Part shown: positions 20,705 to 32,349 of the stretch, in pieces
How the letters are laid out: each line of letters starts with the position of its first letter
Numbering within the stretch: position 1 is the stretch's first letter
DNA from: Anthostomella pinea
Lineage: Eukaryota > Ascomycota > Sordariomycetes > Xylariales > Xylariaceae
Assembly: GCA_963556695.1 (NCBI GenBank)
Contig: CAUWAG010000006.1
Span: 1,054,001 to 1,118,000 of the forward strand
DNA length: 64,000 nt
Reading direction: 5' to 3'
Translations under genes and position numbers: made by a program
The notes under the pieces: generated by a model
The model's input: only the letters and a program-made list of their open reading frames with translations
Databases searched by the model: none
What the model was told of the DNA's origin: nothing

Positions 20705-22643
20705 GATGGCGCGGCCGCGGCCATTACTGATAGTCGGGCCAGACAATCAATGTCATCACCTCGCTAATCTGCGATCATAGGACGCCGAGGATCAACGGTT
20801 CGATCCAATATCGTCACGTACGGAGGTAGGGCGGAGGTGGTCGGATAGCTGGATGTGTGCATGGCATGGCAAACTGGGAGGCGATTCCGCGGACCGCGTC
20901 GCACCGTGTCTCTGGCGCCACCGCCCCACCATATTTAAATAGTCACCACGGAAAGCGCGAGTCGGCCAACACGCGCTTGCACGTGCCTCAATACATCTAA
21001 TACCTACATCACCGCCTTCCAAGTCTCCCGACTTTCAGGACCGTCAACACCGTCGATTGCTGCACAGTCCCGACGGTAATCTCTTACATTAAACATAAAG
21101 GCTGCAGCTTCCGCTGGAATAAGGTATATGTACAATCCGGAAGTTCGGATCCAAAAGGCTATTGTCGCCTAGTGCAGCAGGGCCACCTTGCCTTGAAGCA
21201 ATCAACGGAGCTGAGTTGAGATCCATGTGGATTGACCATATGACGTGGTACCCCTTTCAATAATGTCGTGAGGACACTTCGTATTTTGGAGTGGTGTTCA
21301 TAAGGCCTGCAACACAGTAAATCACCATTCAAAAAGTCGCCTACGACAATATACCAGATGCAATTTGCTCTTCTACTCCAAATATATCTACACTAGAGCT
21401 GGCTCAACTCCATCACGTGGTGCCTTGTATGCGTCGGGTCCTTCTTGGAGCTAGAATCTGTCAGTAGGGGCCAGGGCGGACGGCGTGTCTATTTATAAGG
21501 TACGAACACAATCTCATTGGTCCGTCCAAGGCCTGCGAATGCCAAATGGGGCCGATCATGTCTCTGATTTTGATTTCGACTTGTCTCGAATGAGAGGCGC
21601 CATAGACCTACATGAAACGGCGAATATTTTTCTGGAGTTTTGACTGCTAACGACACAAATGTACCTGTAGGTATGCTGGTCTACAGTATGAGGGCTACCA
21701 CTTAAAGTACTGCGCGGTACAGAGTCGGACAACCCCGGTCATGTCGTCTGCTCGATGGGGTGATCCTGCCGTTCCCGTCTTGTGTAAGCCAAACAAAGAC
21801 TTGTAAAACGAGGTGGTTTAATGTTGTTGGTGGCAATTGAACCATATCACCAAGGATATGTGCAAGTCACTTCCTTCGAGAGCCCTCAGTCTCCAGTGAT
21901 TGCAACACCCTATTCCGTGCTGTTTGTGGAAGCTATTGTATGATCAATGACCACTCACATCCATGGCTTCATGGTCTCATGACGTGCATGCAAAAGATGA
22001 TTCCTAGGGCTGAACGGCTGCTGCCAGTAATAACCTGATAAAGGGGAGTCCTGGACGGACTCTCTGCATGAGGTCCATCCAACGGATCTTCAAGATTGGA
22101 TCCCGGCTAAGCGGCCGCCGCTAAGGTTTGCTTGCGCCTCAATTGGCGAAGTTGCAGCTGGCCGGGGGGAACCACACCTCTCCTCCGCTTCTCTGACGAA
22201 TTAAGGGTGTGACAAGCAACGTGACGGGAAAGTCCAGCTTCGTTCGCCCTCTCCTTCTCCCCCAAGCTTGTAGACCTGTAACCTGTAACCTGTAACCTTC
22301 CCGCTGCCTGCCTGCCTGCTTGCCTGTCTCCCCGAATCCCCTCGCTTACTCCCCATCTCGTTACTGTCCTTCAACATTGTTAACATCACCTCGACCCGTC
22401 ACCAGGTAATTGACCTGAACGGTAGACTGGTTTCACTTGCTGGGTCCTTGACTCCTTTAACAACGGGCAACCCCACCTGCCCACCTTGCCCACCTACACA
22501 GCTCGTCCCCGGTCCCCACCTGGCAGCCTGACAGCTACGTGTAGCTCCTCGAGGCCAAAGACTCAAGAGAGCGCGTTTTCCAGCCGACGAACACCGGCAC
22601 AACACTGTCGTTCTTTCATTCTCTCGTTTGATATTTGTCCAAG
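20705..22643. other. Divergent intergenic region
   Basis: Shared upstream region of the Dbl2/Mte1-like gene (-) and the BAR-SH3 gene (+). It includes a three-copy TGTAACC tandem at about 22267-22288 and CCTGCCTG runs just before the BAR-SH3 gene. No coding frame is supportable. Confidence 0.5.
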
Positions 22644-24271
22644 ATGCATTCCATGCAGAGGTCCTTTGGGCAAATGCTCCACAAGAGCCCGGGAGACAAT
22701 GCGAAAGTCGCTGTCATGTTGAGCGACTACGAGGACGCCGACAAGCTTCTGGCCAAGGTGCGTACAGCCCCTTACAACAAACAGCCAGCACATCACAATG
22801 GATGACACACCAGGTGGCTGACACTTTATCTTCTACGTCCTTCAGATCATTGAGCAAGCCGGATCGTGGCGCGAGTCCTGGGTCAGCATCGCCATGGCCC
22901 AGCTGGGCATAATCACCGAATTCGATTCCCTCTGGGACCCCATTGTCGGTGCAAGCGATGGTAATGCACGAAACGCTGCCCCGACGCCAGGTCTACAACT
23001 CGAACAGACTCTGCGATTGAAGGAGGCCTACGCCGAGCTGAAGAACGAATTGATGGAGGAAGTCAAACTTATCGATACCAAGATCATCAGGCCTGCTGAC
23101 GAGGCCCGCGACTGCATTGCACCGCTGCGGAAAACGATCAAAAAGAGAGAGAATAAGAGATTGGACTACGAAAAGTGCCAAGACAAGGCCAACAAGTTGC
23201 AGAGGAAGCCTGGTCGGAGTGCCAAAGACGATGCGACGCTCGCAAAGGCAGATGCTGAGGTCGAACGCACGGCTGAGGTATGCCGTTTTCATGCTTTCAC
23301 GCAGACGAAGGTGGCTGTGCCCAGTGGACTAACAACTCGACCAGGACTTTCACGCTGCAGATACACACCTCAGGGAAACCCTTCCTCCTATAGTGGCTGC
23401 AACCTTCAGCATGATACCCCCACTCATCAGTGCAGTGGTCGTGATCCAGAATCGTCTACTGGGGCTGTACTACACCACCTTGCACAATTATTGTCAAGAT
23501 TACAACTTCCCTTCGCCAGCTCCACCCATGGAAGAGGTGATAGCAGCATGGTCCGCTGGATACGACCCTGTAAAGCGAGAATTTGAATCCGTGTCATGTA
23601 TCGCAAGCGGTAAAGCCGTACGTCAACCGATGAAGCTCCCAGATGATCCTTCGAACCAGGACCAGGAACGCAGACTATCAAACTCCTCTGAGGCTTCATC
23701 TACTGTTGCCAATGGATTTCGGCGTGTCCCGTCTGGGCTCATCAGTAGCAATGCTCCTGCTATCACAGGCCCGAGGCCAAGCCGCATGCCGTCGAGCACA
23801 TCGCTTGCGTCACAAGCAAGTGCAGGGCTTCAGAAGAAACCGTCGTTTGGGAGCAACTACCATCTTGCCCCTACCGACTTCACGACAGCATCGAGACTAG
23901 GGCAATCTCTGACCCCGACGGCCGTATCTCCCAACTCGCAGCGCCCAAGGACGGACTACTTCGCCAGGCCATCGACTGCATCCACGACGGCATCGAGCGC
24001 GTCGGTCAACACAGCGGCCAGCTTAGCATCCATTGCTGTGAAGAAGAAGGCCCCACCGCCACCGCCGCCCAAGCGGATAGGCTCAACCCGCCCTGAGGAG
24101 TTTGTTGTGGCCCAGTATGACTTCACCGGGCAGGGCGCTGGCGACCTATCATTCCGCGAAGGTGACCGGATCAAGATCGTAAAGAAGACCGGTACCGACC
24201 AGGACTGGTGGATGGGCGAGTTGGGTGGGCGGAAGGGGAGCTTTCCGGCGAATTACTGCAAGGCCGCCTAG
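22644..24271 (+). CDS. BAR-SH3 domain adaptor protein
   Basis: Three exons, 22644-22757, 22846-23277 and 23345-24271, give 490 aa. The introns are GTGCGT..CAG (88 bp) and GTATGC..CAG (67 bp), both phase 0. Residues 1-280 form a BAR coiled-coil: a start with SFGQMLHKSPGDNAK, then Lys/Glu-rich helices (for example DEARDCIAPLRKTIKKREN) and a hydrophobic last helix with LYYTTLHNYCQDYNF. BAR dimers bind curved membrane in endocytosis and actin patches. A Ser/Pro-rich linker ends in a proline run, APPPPPPKRIG. The C-terminal SH3 domain (about 432-490) has ALYDY-like AQYDF, a DLSFREGD turn, WWMGEL and FPANY. The protein is Rvs167-like in layout, but its N-terminus differs from the Rvs167 I remember, so I give no symbol. 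Confidence 0.92.
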
Positions 24272-26180
24272 CAAGCACGCAATTAGCATGTATGGACAAG
24301 TTCGCAGATCGAGTGCTGTGGAACAAGCTCAATGTCTGGGAAGGGGCCACGATGAGTATGACGAGTTATGATTAGTTCTCAGCGACACCTGGCTAGTAGA
24401 TAACCAGCCGGCTTCACTCGTCATTTTCATCGTTGATTTTCTACAGAATGATTATCTTAAACTAGGTGTCAAATAAGGGATATGCTTAGAAGAAACTTAC
24501 CAGTAATGTATAGCAGGCGTAGCACCCCTTTTTAGTCGTTATTTAGAGTAATCATAATCTTGACTGGCAAGCAATTCACATATGATTCGAGATAGTATCA
24601 TGCCATGCCAGACTACCGTGTGAGAGGGTCATGTGATCTGTAGCAATCGATACCTTATGGCCAAGTCGGGAACTTCGATGTTTTCGTGGAACTCTGACAT
24701 TGGCAACTGCCCTCACTCTGCTCAAGTCTACTCTATATCATGATCCACCGCGGTACGAGTGGTATAGGTAAGCATACACGCACCAAGACACCATTCCAGG
24801 AGCGGGCTCAATCGTGCTATTAGCCCCTACACTCACAGAAACATGCAAGGGCTCTGTATATCAGCAACACGGCTCCTTAGCTTCATGTCGATTTCAGACC
24901 AAGACCCAGAACCCAGATTTTGTTCGGCCACGTGGATTATTCTTGGAACGAGGTGCTGTCGTGTTGGGATCTGAGGGATGTATCATGGCTACTGTCTTTC
25001 CAGCACCGAAAGAATGTAGCAGGAAAGGTACATACCCTGGTCAAGACATAAATCCCTCCCGGCACATATACTCAAGTCACAGTGGTGATCACCATTGACC
25101 CAAGTGTCAAGTGAGGTATCCTGGAAGCTACAAGTGGGGAGATTTACGATGACTGGTCTGAAGAGGGTGGCAAGCAACTAACTCAGGGCACGGCAACATT
25201 CAAAATAATGACTTTGGGACGCATTGATTCAGCGTTTCCATACTACTGAACTAAGCTGTTTCTCATCCACACACTCTATCACTATAAGTCGAAGAAAGCC
25301 GGGCGAGCCAAACCGAATCATCATCAGATCTGAGTCAGACTCTAATCAGAATACCGCCCGACTTTCCCCTTTGTTTTTCTTTTTTCCCTTTTCAAATATC
25401 CCCTGTCCGCCACCTGACTGGCCGGTACCGTTTCCAACACCCGAAAATCAAAGGGCTCTGCTTACCCGTGAGGTGATGATCATCACCTTTGGTCCGGTAG
25501 AACAAGAACCAGGAGTCTATGCGCAAATCAAAGCAAGACAATACAGACGCGTAAGTGGAGGATTCTGATGGCGGTGGTAGTTGGTCGAACTGCCAAACAA
25601 CCCGTCGCCCGCCCCCTGGCGCCTGTGTCAAGGTCCACTCAACCAAGCACGTACGTGCAGGAATTCCATCCTGCTAAAAGGGGTGAATACCGGGTATCTC
25701 GATGACATAGAAAAAGTGGGATCTCGTGCGAAAGTGCCGGCGTGTTGTTCTGTAACGCCCTCGTGTGTGCTGTATCCCATAGCGATAATGCGTGGCCTGA
25801 GATGTCAAACACAGGATGGGTAGGTGTCATCGAATAGGCGTCTCAGACAATACCTTTTGAGTGTGATAGCCCAGAGGAGTATTCGGGAGTCCTGCCCGTG
25901 CGGAAAGCCCGTCTCATTCTGAACATAACAGGCATCAGATGTGGATATGACGGCTCTCACGGAGAGCCATGCAACGATCGGCCGCAGGCCAGTCCGGGAT
26001 AAGTCATGTCATATCACATCATGTGCTCCAACATACCAGCATGTTGGATTGTTGCTTAAGCCAGGGTCGGACACCATGAATAACATCCCGGGAAAAGCCG
26101 GGAGTCTGTTGCGTACCCAATATAACGCAGGGCCGAACAATGTTGGCATTTGCCGTGTTGATCGGAAAGGCCCAGAGCAC
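24272..26180. other. Intergenic region between convergent genes
   Basis: The 3' flanks of the BAR-SH3 gene (+) and the following minus-strand gene. Only short frames; no motif, RNA gene or strong repeat seen. Confidence 0.5.
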
Positions 26181-28196
26181 TCAAAATGTGCTTGGACCTA
26201 ATTCAACGACAGGCGACGAGGCACCCTCACGTCTCTTCCGTTCCTCTTCGACTCTGATCGCACGGGCGATCTCCTCGGACTCGGCATTCGGGTCTCCTCG
26301 AGCTCCGAGATATCCATCCTCGGTGCCTGCGAGCTCCATGGGTGTCACAGGGCCGGGGCTTCCCAATGGGGCCAGCATCGGCTTGCTTGGTTTCGACATA
26401 CTGCCGAACCCGATGGTCCGCAGAGAGCTAAGGGTGGCTTGGTTGACATTGCCGCCATTGAGAGCAAGTGTCGCTTGAGCAATCATGTCACGCTGGTATT
26501 GTTGCAATCTTCGCTTTGCCTCAGACTCGTTGCGCGAGTGGCCCGAGGTCGGAGACTGGTTGACGGTTGGCACCTGGGTATCGGACATGGACACGCTAGA
26601 GGTTGCCATATCTGATGTCATGGGTCGAACAAGCTGTATCTTCCTTTGCTCATCCTTCCGCTGTTGCTCGTAGTTAGATGGGTAATATCTGCCCATAGGT
26701 AAAGGGCTGTCCTGGGAACCAATGGGCATATAGGAGGCCACGGGAGTGTTGGATCTGGACTCGGAGTCGGCCTTTGGCAGACTCGTAGTGCTCAGCTTCG
26801 GCGGCGGCATAGATCGGCCGGCCATGGCTGCAGGGGCTGTCGTCGTGGGTGGAATTGTCCCGGTTGCTGTTACGTTGGAGACGGTAGCGAGGGTAGCCGA
26901 AGAACAAGACTGGGAGGCGCGCTCTATCGATTTCATGCGCGCCTTCGAAGCGTCAAGCTGGAAAGGGTGTGGACGATAGACGCGGTTTTGTTCCTCATGC
27001 AACGGGAAATAGCCACTACAAGGTTGGATGAGTAAACAAATACGGGAAGAAACGAGCATTAGTCAGATGCATACCCAGGCAGATCCCCACGAGCAGACAG
27101 CGGCGCCGGCGGCGTATAGACAGGGGCACTATTGACTTTCTTGGGAGGAGGTAGCTCAATGGCAATTGGTCTGCTGCGGACTGGCCCCAACCAGGGGGAG
27201 TTTGACAGCGACGAGTCGTTAGCGGCGGTGGATCGTGATGGTGAACGTGGTGAACGTGGTGCGCCTGAATTAGTTGGCAAGACTATTAGCATGCTTTTAT
27301 GAAACCAGAAATGGGTCAACGAAGAATAAAAAACAAAAATAAAAGCCTCTAGAATTAGTGTTGCCACGGCGGAATGGAGGATGCGGTGATCTGATAATGG
27401 CTGACTGTCAGAAGCGCTGATGACTGGATCGTGGCGCGGCGGCGAGGGACCCTAAAAGTAGTTGCACAGCTGAGGGGCAGGGACCCTTGGACGAACTGCA
27501 CCCCGCCTCGGAGGGGCTGAGGGGCCGATAGTGGGGATTATTAGTGGCTTGCCCGGCTACCACTCGGAGAACCCTCAAGGGCGGGGGCCGCTGGCCAATC
27601 GCAGCCCACCACAACCACGCTGCTGCTCCATTGCTGCTCCAGCGCGTGCTCCAGCGCGTGCTCCAGTCCGAAGGGTACCGTAATCTGCCAGTTGCCCACA
27701 TCTCTACCGCGGCAAACCGGCATTGTTCAAGGCAAGCGAGCAAACAGCATACAGAATGCCATGATCCATCGTCCATCCTCCAGTTGGACGCCGGCGGCCG
27801 GTTGATTTCGGTCCACGAGGGAGCCCCCGCCAAGCTAGCTGTGCGCAGCCCCAAAAGGGAAGGCCCATCGGATACGAAAGACGACCACCATATGCAGCGG
27901 TATGGGTGGGCTGTGATGGGGAAAGGTGAAATGGAATATGAAATGAATCACATACCTCTAGCGTTGGGCCTCAGGTGTGTATCCCGGGCTCTCGGGGTTG
28001 CACCTGGGCTGTCCATGAAGAACGGACTGGGCGAGGATCTCCCCGAGAACACGATGTCGTCTGGCCGGATATCTGGAGACGAGAGCGGCGACACGTCGGC
28101 GGAAGAGTTTGACATGCTCCGGTTAGGCCCAGATGGTCGTCTCGCCACGGAAGATAGATACGAAGGCGGCCTGAACGAACGTGAAAAGCTGGCCAT
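26181..28196 (-). CDS. Hypothetical disordered fungal protein, three exons
   Basis: Exons 28196-27956, 27264-27075 and 27015-26181 join in phase (1, then 2) to 421 aa. Splice signals are GTATGT..ACTAATTCAG and GTATGC with a CTAAT branch..GTAG. The first intron is 691 bp, long for such genes. The protein starts MASFSRSFRPPSYLSS, carries SPLSSPDI and SPSPFF Ser-Pro motifs that could be phosphorylated, and is Pro/Ser-rich throughout. A short charged helix (YYPSNYEQQRKDEQRKIQLV) and another (EAKRRLQQYQRDMIAQATLA) stand out. The C-terminus has a Glu/Arg helix, EIARAIRVEEERKRREG. I do not recognise a domain. Frames antisense to exon 1 and in the intron look like shadows. Confidence 0.75.
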
Positions 28197-31100
28197 CTCG
28201 TGCTGTTGTGTTGGAAGACGCTGGGCCCCCAAACTCTACGGCTCTCCGAAGCCTCTTCGTCGTGACCCGTGTCCAAATGCGATGCAAGGGAAAGATACGG
28301 ATCTAAAGGGGGGAATCTTGTGGTCAGCTTTGCTCATTGGCCCTGTGGTTTGTGCATAGCCTTCTCAATGCAAACGCGCTGCCGGAGCCCGGAACGTCAA
28401 GCGGTTTGGATGCCGGCCTGCTCGGATGTGCATTTGCCTACCGGGTCGCGGTTGAGGCCGGTGGTATGATAGCTGGCACTTTCCAGACGGCTTCCTTCTA
28501 GGTGCAGTACATGCGTCTCTCCAGCGACAAGGCTAAAAGTGAACGGAAGGACAGAAAGATGCTGATAGCAGTTGGAGGTCGACGGCCATGCAATGTAATA
28601 AATACCTACTGGCCTCTTGGTTGCCCTTCGCTGGGTAGGTTGATCCCGTGCAAAAGCCCAGAAAGTGAACACGAGTCTGCTGTCTTACCTTGATGGCTCT
28701 GGTATGTCCTGGAGTCCTGGGGTTGAGATAATGATGCCGCACACCACACCACGCGCAAGATTGCTCGGGTGGCGACTGAAAGAATTATCAGAAGAGGGTG
28801 CCTCGCATACCCACAAACAACCTTTTTGAGATTGCAGTTGACTGTTGTTGGTCTTGAGTTGTTGGTGATGAGCGGCCCGCACTTGGAACCGGGTCCCTTC
28901 ACCGTCCGTCTCGACCCGCTCCCCTTTGACCCAAACAGGCTGCGGTCGCTGTCATGTGCTGTACTGGGTAGTGATGGTCTTGGGGAGGCTGGTGTTCGAA
29001 TAAAACGGTAAAAAAAAGAACCAGTGCCAAGGGGTCGTGGTGTGTGTGTAGGTGACCCAGTTGTTGTCGAAGTGGTGTTGTTGAGTTGGGTTGGTAAATT
29101 CGGCAGAGAGAAGTTGTGTGTGGGAGACTCAGCTCAAGGTACTGAAACAGAAACCCTGGAGGAATTGCTGACACCTCTAGACACCTGTGATTTGGAGGTA
29201 CAGCTGGATGCACCCTGCCTCATCAGATCAAATGATAGACGCTACGTCCATGTATGTGGCTGCGGCCAGAAACAATACGGCTTGGGGAAAGAGGGATGCC
29301 GATCAACCAGCCCGGCCTTCCCTCCGTCTGATAGACATGAATATTAATGGCAGGCAGGCAGCAAACGATATGCACCTTTCGAAACAGACTCGTATGGCAC
29401 ATGCATGCAGTGTCTAAGGTAACTGATGTGTATTTAATGATCTTTATCCGAGGTTGTAACGAGACACCATCGCTTGCATGAGACTGCTGCTTGTGGTCCA
29501 GCAACGTATTCGAATAAGCGTATCTGCCTCCATGTCGTATATTCTTAATGGTCGTCGTACCCTAACTGACAGCCCATGCAAAACGAGTTTATTACATGTA
29601 CCTGTCAAATAGAAAAGGCATATCCATCGACCATCACGCAGATCGTGTAATAGTATGTACTATAGTAAACATAGATTTCGATGTGCTGCATCACTGCCCG
29701 AGATGATCATCTCGGCTTGCCAGAACGAGATGGCGGAACCACAGGTAAGGTGCAAAGGCGAGGGTTGGGTTACCAAGCCGGACTCCCGGACCACCGTGGG
29801 TTACTGTCGAAGTCGGGCTGATCAGCGACACATCTTCCAATCACGACTCGCTTATATGGCAGTATGGATGCTGCCGCGTATTGAAGCTGGCTGACCACAT
29901 GCAGTGACTGAACTGCATGCATGTGCCTGCCAGCCCTGCCACTTGGAGGACGATTGACGAACCGAACTTCTCGAGATCCCGGGACCCACAGAATCCAATT
30001 TCAAGGGTCCTTCCTCATGGGGCTGATGGGATCCATCCATGGATGTGTCACAGCAGGGTCTTGCCGCTTGCTAACATAAGCGCCTCGATCGGTACTGCCA
30101 TGGACCACACCGATATTGCGAGGAATGCGGCGGCAGAAAGGGCGGTATATCGTCGTCCACACCTCGGCCAGTCTGGAGGAGCGGTATCAACAGGACAGAA
30201 CCCCAACATACATGTCTTGATTTTTGGGTTTGGGCGTTTGTGATGACATCTTGCGTGATTGTCAGAGATCAACTCCTACCAGAGATTCTGACATGTAGAC
30301 GCAAGCCACGCTCGCCCCCCTCGCCCCCCTCGCCACTATGTGAGCTAAAAAAAAATATAATTGTAGCCGAGTACTGCATGTTGCGGTCGATCAGTTCCAA
30401 GGTGTCCAACTGATAGGTATCGAATATGAAACACCGCCACGGCCCCACCTGCGGCATTCACATGCCTTGCAAAGCCCGACCCGTGCCGATCTGGCAGATC
30501 GATGCTCTAACAAGAAATGCCACGTCCCATCAGGCCAGAATTCAACACACATATCGATAGAGGACGGTCAGTGACAGGAAGACCCATTATCTACGACCAG
30601 CCACGTATCTTGGTATTATTTAGATTCGTCCTCCAGCATGTCCGAAAACGCGACCCGTCGCTGCAAGATTGAAAGTCTCCAACATGATATGTTGCCGGCC
30701 GGCTGCCGACCTGCCGGGTAACACTACCAAAGTTGTCCGCTGCCAGATATTGACGCCGTCCACATGTGACATGATTGTCCGTCCGCCTTTCACGAAGGTC
30801 AGAGCTCGAGGGGTGCAGAGGCAGTATGTAAGTACCTAGATGGTCGGCTATGACGGCAGCGGGGAACCTTGAGAAGCAGCAGGTGTGTGACGGGAACTGC
30901 AGCAGCTGCTTGGCTGGGCAATACAGTACATGTATTCACGCTCGACTGGACTTCTCCAAATCATCCATGATCCCATGGGCGGTAGCCCATGGGAATTGGG
31001 GAACTTTGAAGTGGATGGCATGACCCTCGAATGGAAGTCACAAAGTGACCCCGTCCACCCCGTCGCATCACACATGGCTATGACGTAACAGATCAGCGCA

Positions 31101-31800
31101 AGGATTCCCCGGCCGGCATCCACCCAGTGTTGCCCGCTTTTGCCGCCAGTCAAACTGCCCAAGTTTCTGACATTTTGACAATCTGATCATAACCTCGAAG
31201 ACAATCGAGATACCGGTACGTGTATCATACCTAGACAAGAGATGCAGTCAAACACGCGCAATGACGGGATAGCTCTGCGACAGGACTCTACATTCTTCAT
31301 TCTCCTGCTTGTTTCGGGAGATTACAGGCCGTGGCAGGGACCAAGGACATACCAGTCGAGTCAGTGTTTAGACTTTGGGACCCCTAAACTAAGATCTTGA
31401 ACCATCCTCTAGTCAGGAACGGAGATCCGTTAGCTCTGGCTATCACAGAAACAGAAATCAAACTTCAGGAGTCAAATCAAATCTCCCATCGAATGAGACC
31501 ACATGTTTACATAGGGCCTCACACTCGCGGTAGATAACCTCAGACCCAGACACACGATGGAGCGAATGGAATATCATTCTTGGAAGAGCTGTTTGCTCAG
31601 AGTTGGACCAAATGTTTCTTGCGTCCAAGGTATTAGATATTACTCCACCACCATTAAGCAGAAACCAAAGACAAAAACATGCTCCGTGTACTGGTATCAT
31701 CTCAACGCCATAGCCGTGTCATGTTTTCCACCTAATCATCTCCTGTTGCTATTCCTCAGTATCACCGTCCGAGCAAGGTATTGCTAGTGTCCTGTCATGA
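28197..31800. other. 3.6-kb gene-free interval
   Basis: Upstream of the preceding minus-strand gene and downstream of the MARVEL gene. All frames are short and unconvincing, and I see no RNA gene or transposon motif. It could hold regulatory DNA or a non-coding transcript; nothing in the sequence shows either. Confidence 0.5.
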
Positions 31801-32349
31801 TCAAGCTCCGAGTCCACGTCCCAACTTGGCTCGGCCAGTGAATCGGCTGTTGCGCTCGCGATGCGTCCACCAGTAGGCGCCGGAACCAATGGTGCCGATC
31901 AGCCAGAGCAGCGCGTTCGCTAGGTCGACCCAGACGGCGTTCTTCATGCGCTGGATGCCGCCGTTGCCCTCGGGGTTCTCGTGGATGTACATGGAGCCGA
32001 AGAGTCCAAATAGCGCGATCCATAGGACGAAGAGGATGAAGCTCCAGACCGTCACGGCGGCGAATCGCAGGATGAAGGGGACGAGGTACAGGATGGCGGT
32101 CAGAGCCCCCAGTGCACCGACGACTTCAGCGTAGACCTGCGGGGCGGAAAGCGGTCAGTGTGTAGTCCAAGACGCGGGCAACTGGAAGCATCTCGGACTT
32201 ACCCATTTTCCATCCGTGTATTTGCCCTGCGAACGCGCGCGCGAAAGATCAACGCCGTACAGCCCACAGACAGTGATTGCGAGGACGAATTGGAAGAAAT
32301 GCAGAGTCGCAAAGGCCAGGTAGCCGATGGACATGCCAAAGAGACCCAT
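31801..32349 (-). CDS. MARVEL-domain membrane protein
   Basis: Two exons, 32349-32203 and 32136-31801, joined across a 66-bp GTAAGT..CAG intron in phase 0, give 160 aa. Four hydrophobic helices are visible: about 7-30 (start of the first, IGYLAFATLHFFQFVLAIT), 52-73 (VGALGALTAILYLVPFIL), 77-98 (VWSFILFVLWIALFGLFG) and 122-143 (LANALLWLIGTIGSGAYWW). The second pair is separated by a short polar loop with HENPEGNGGIQRMKNAVW. Size, helix spacing and short basic C-terminus fit the fungal MARVEL group, which includes Nce102-type proteins of plasma-membrane domains. The specific role is unknown. The frame is open upstream, but the ATG at 32349 begins the conserved-looking part. Confidence 0.87.

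Noticed and set aside
27544..28359. 271-codon plus-strand frame
   Set aside because: Antisense to exon 1 and intron 1 of the 26181-28196 gene; no motif, and GC-rich shadow frames of this length are common here.
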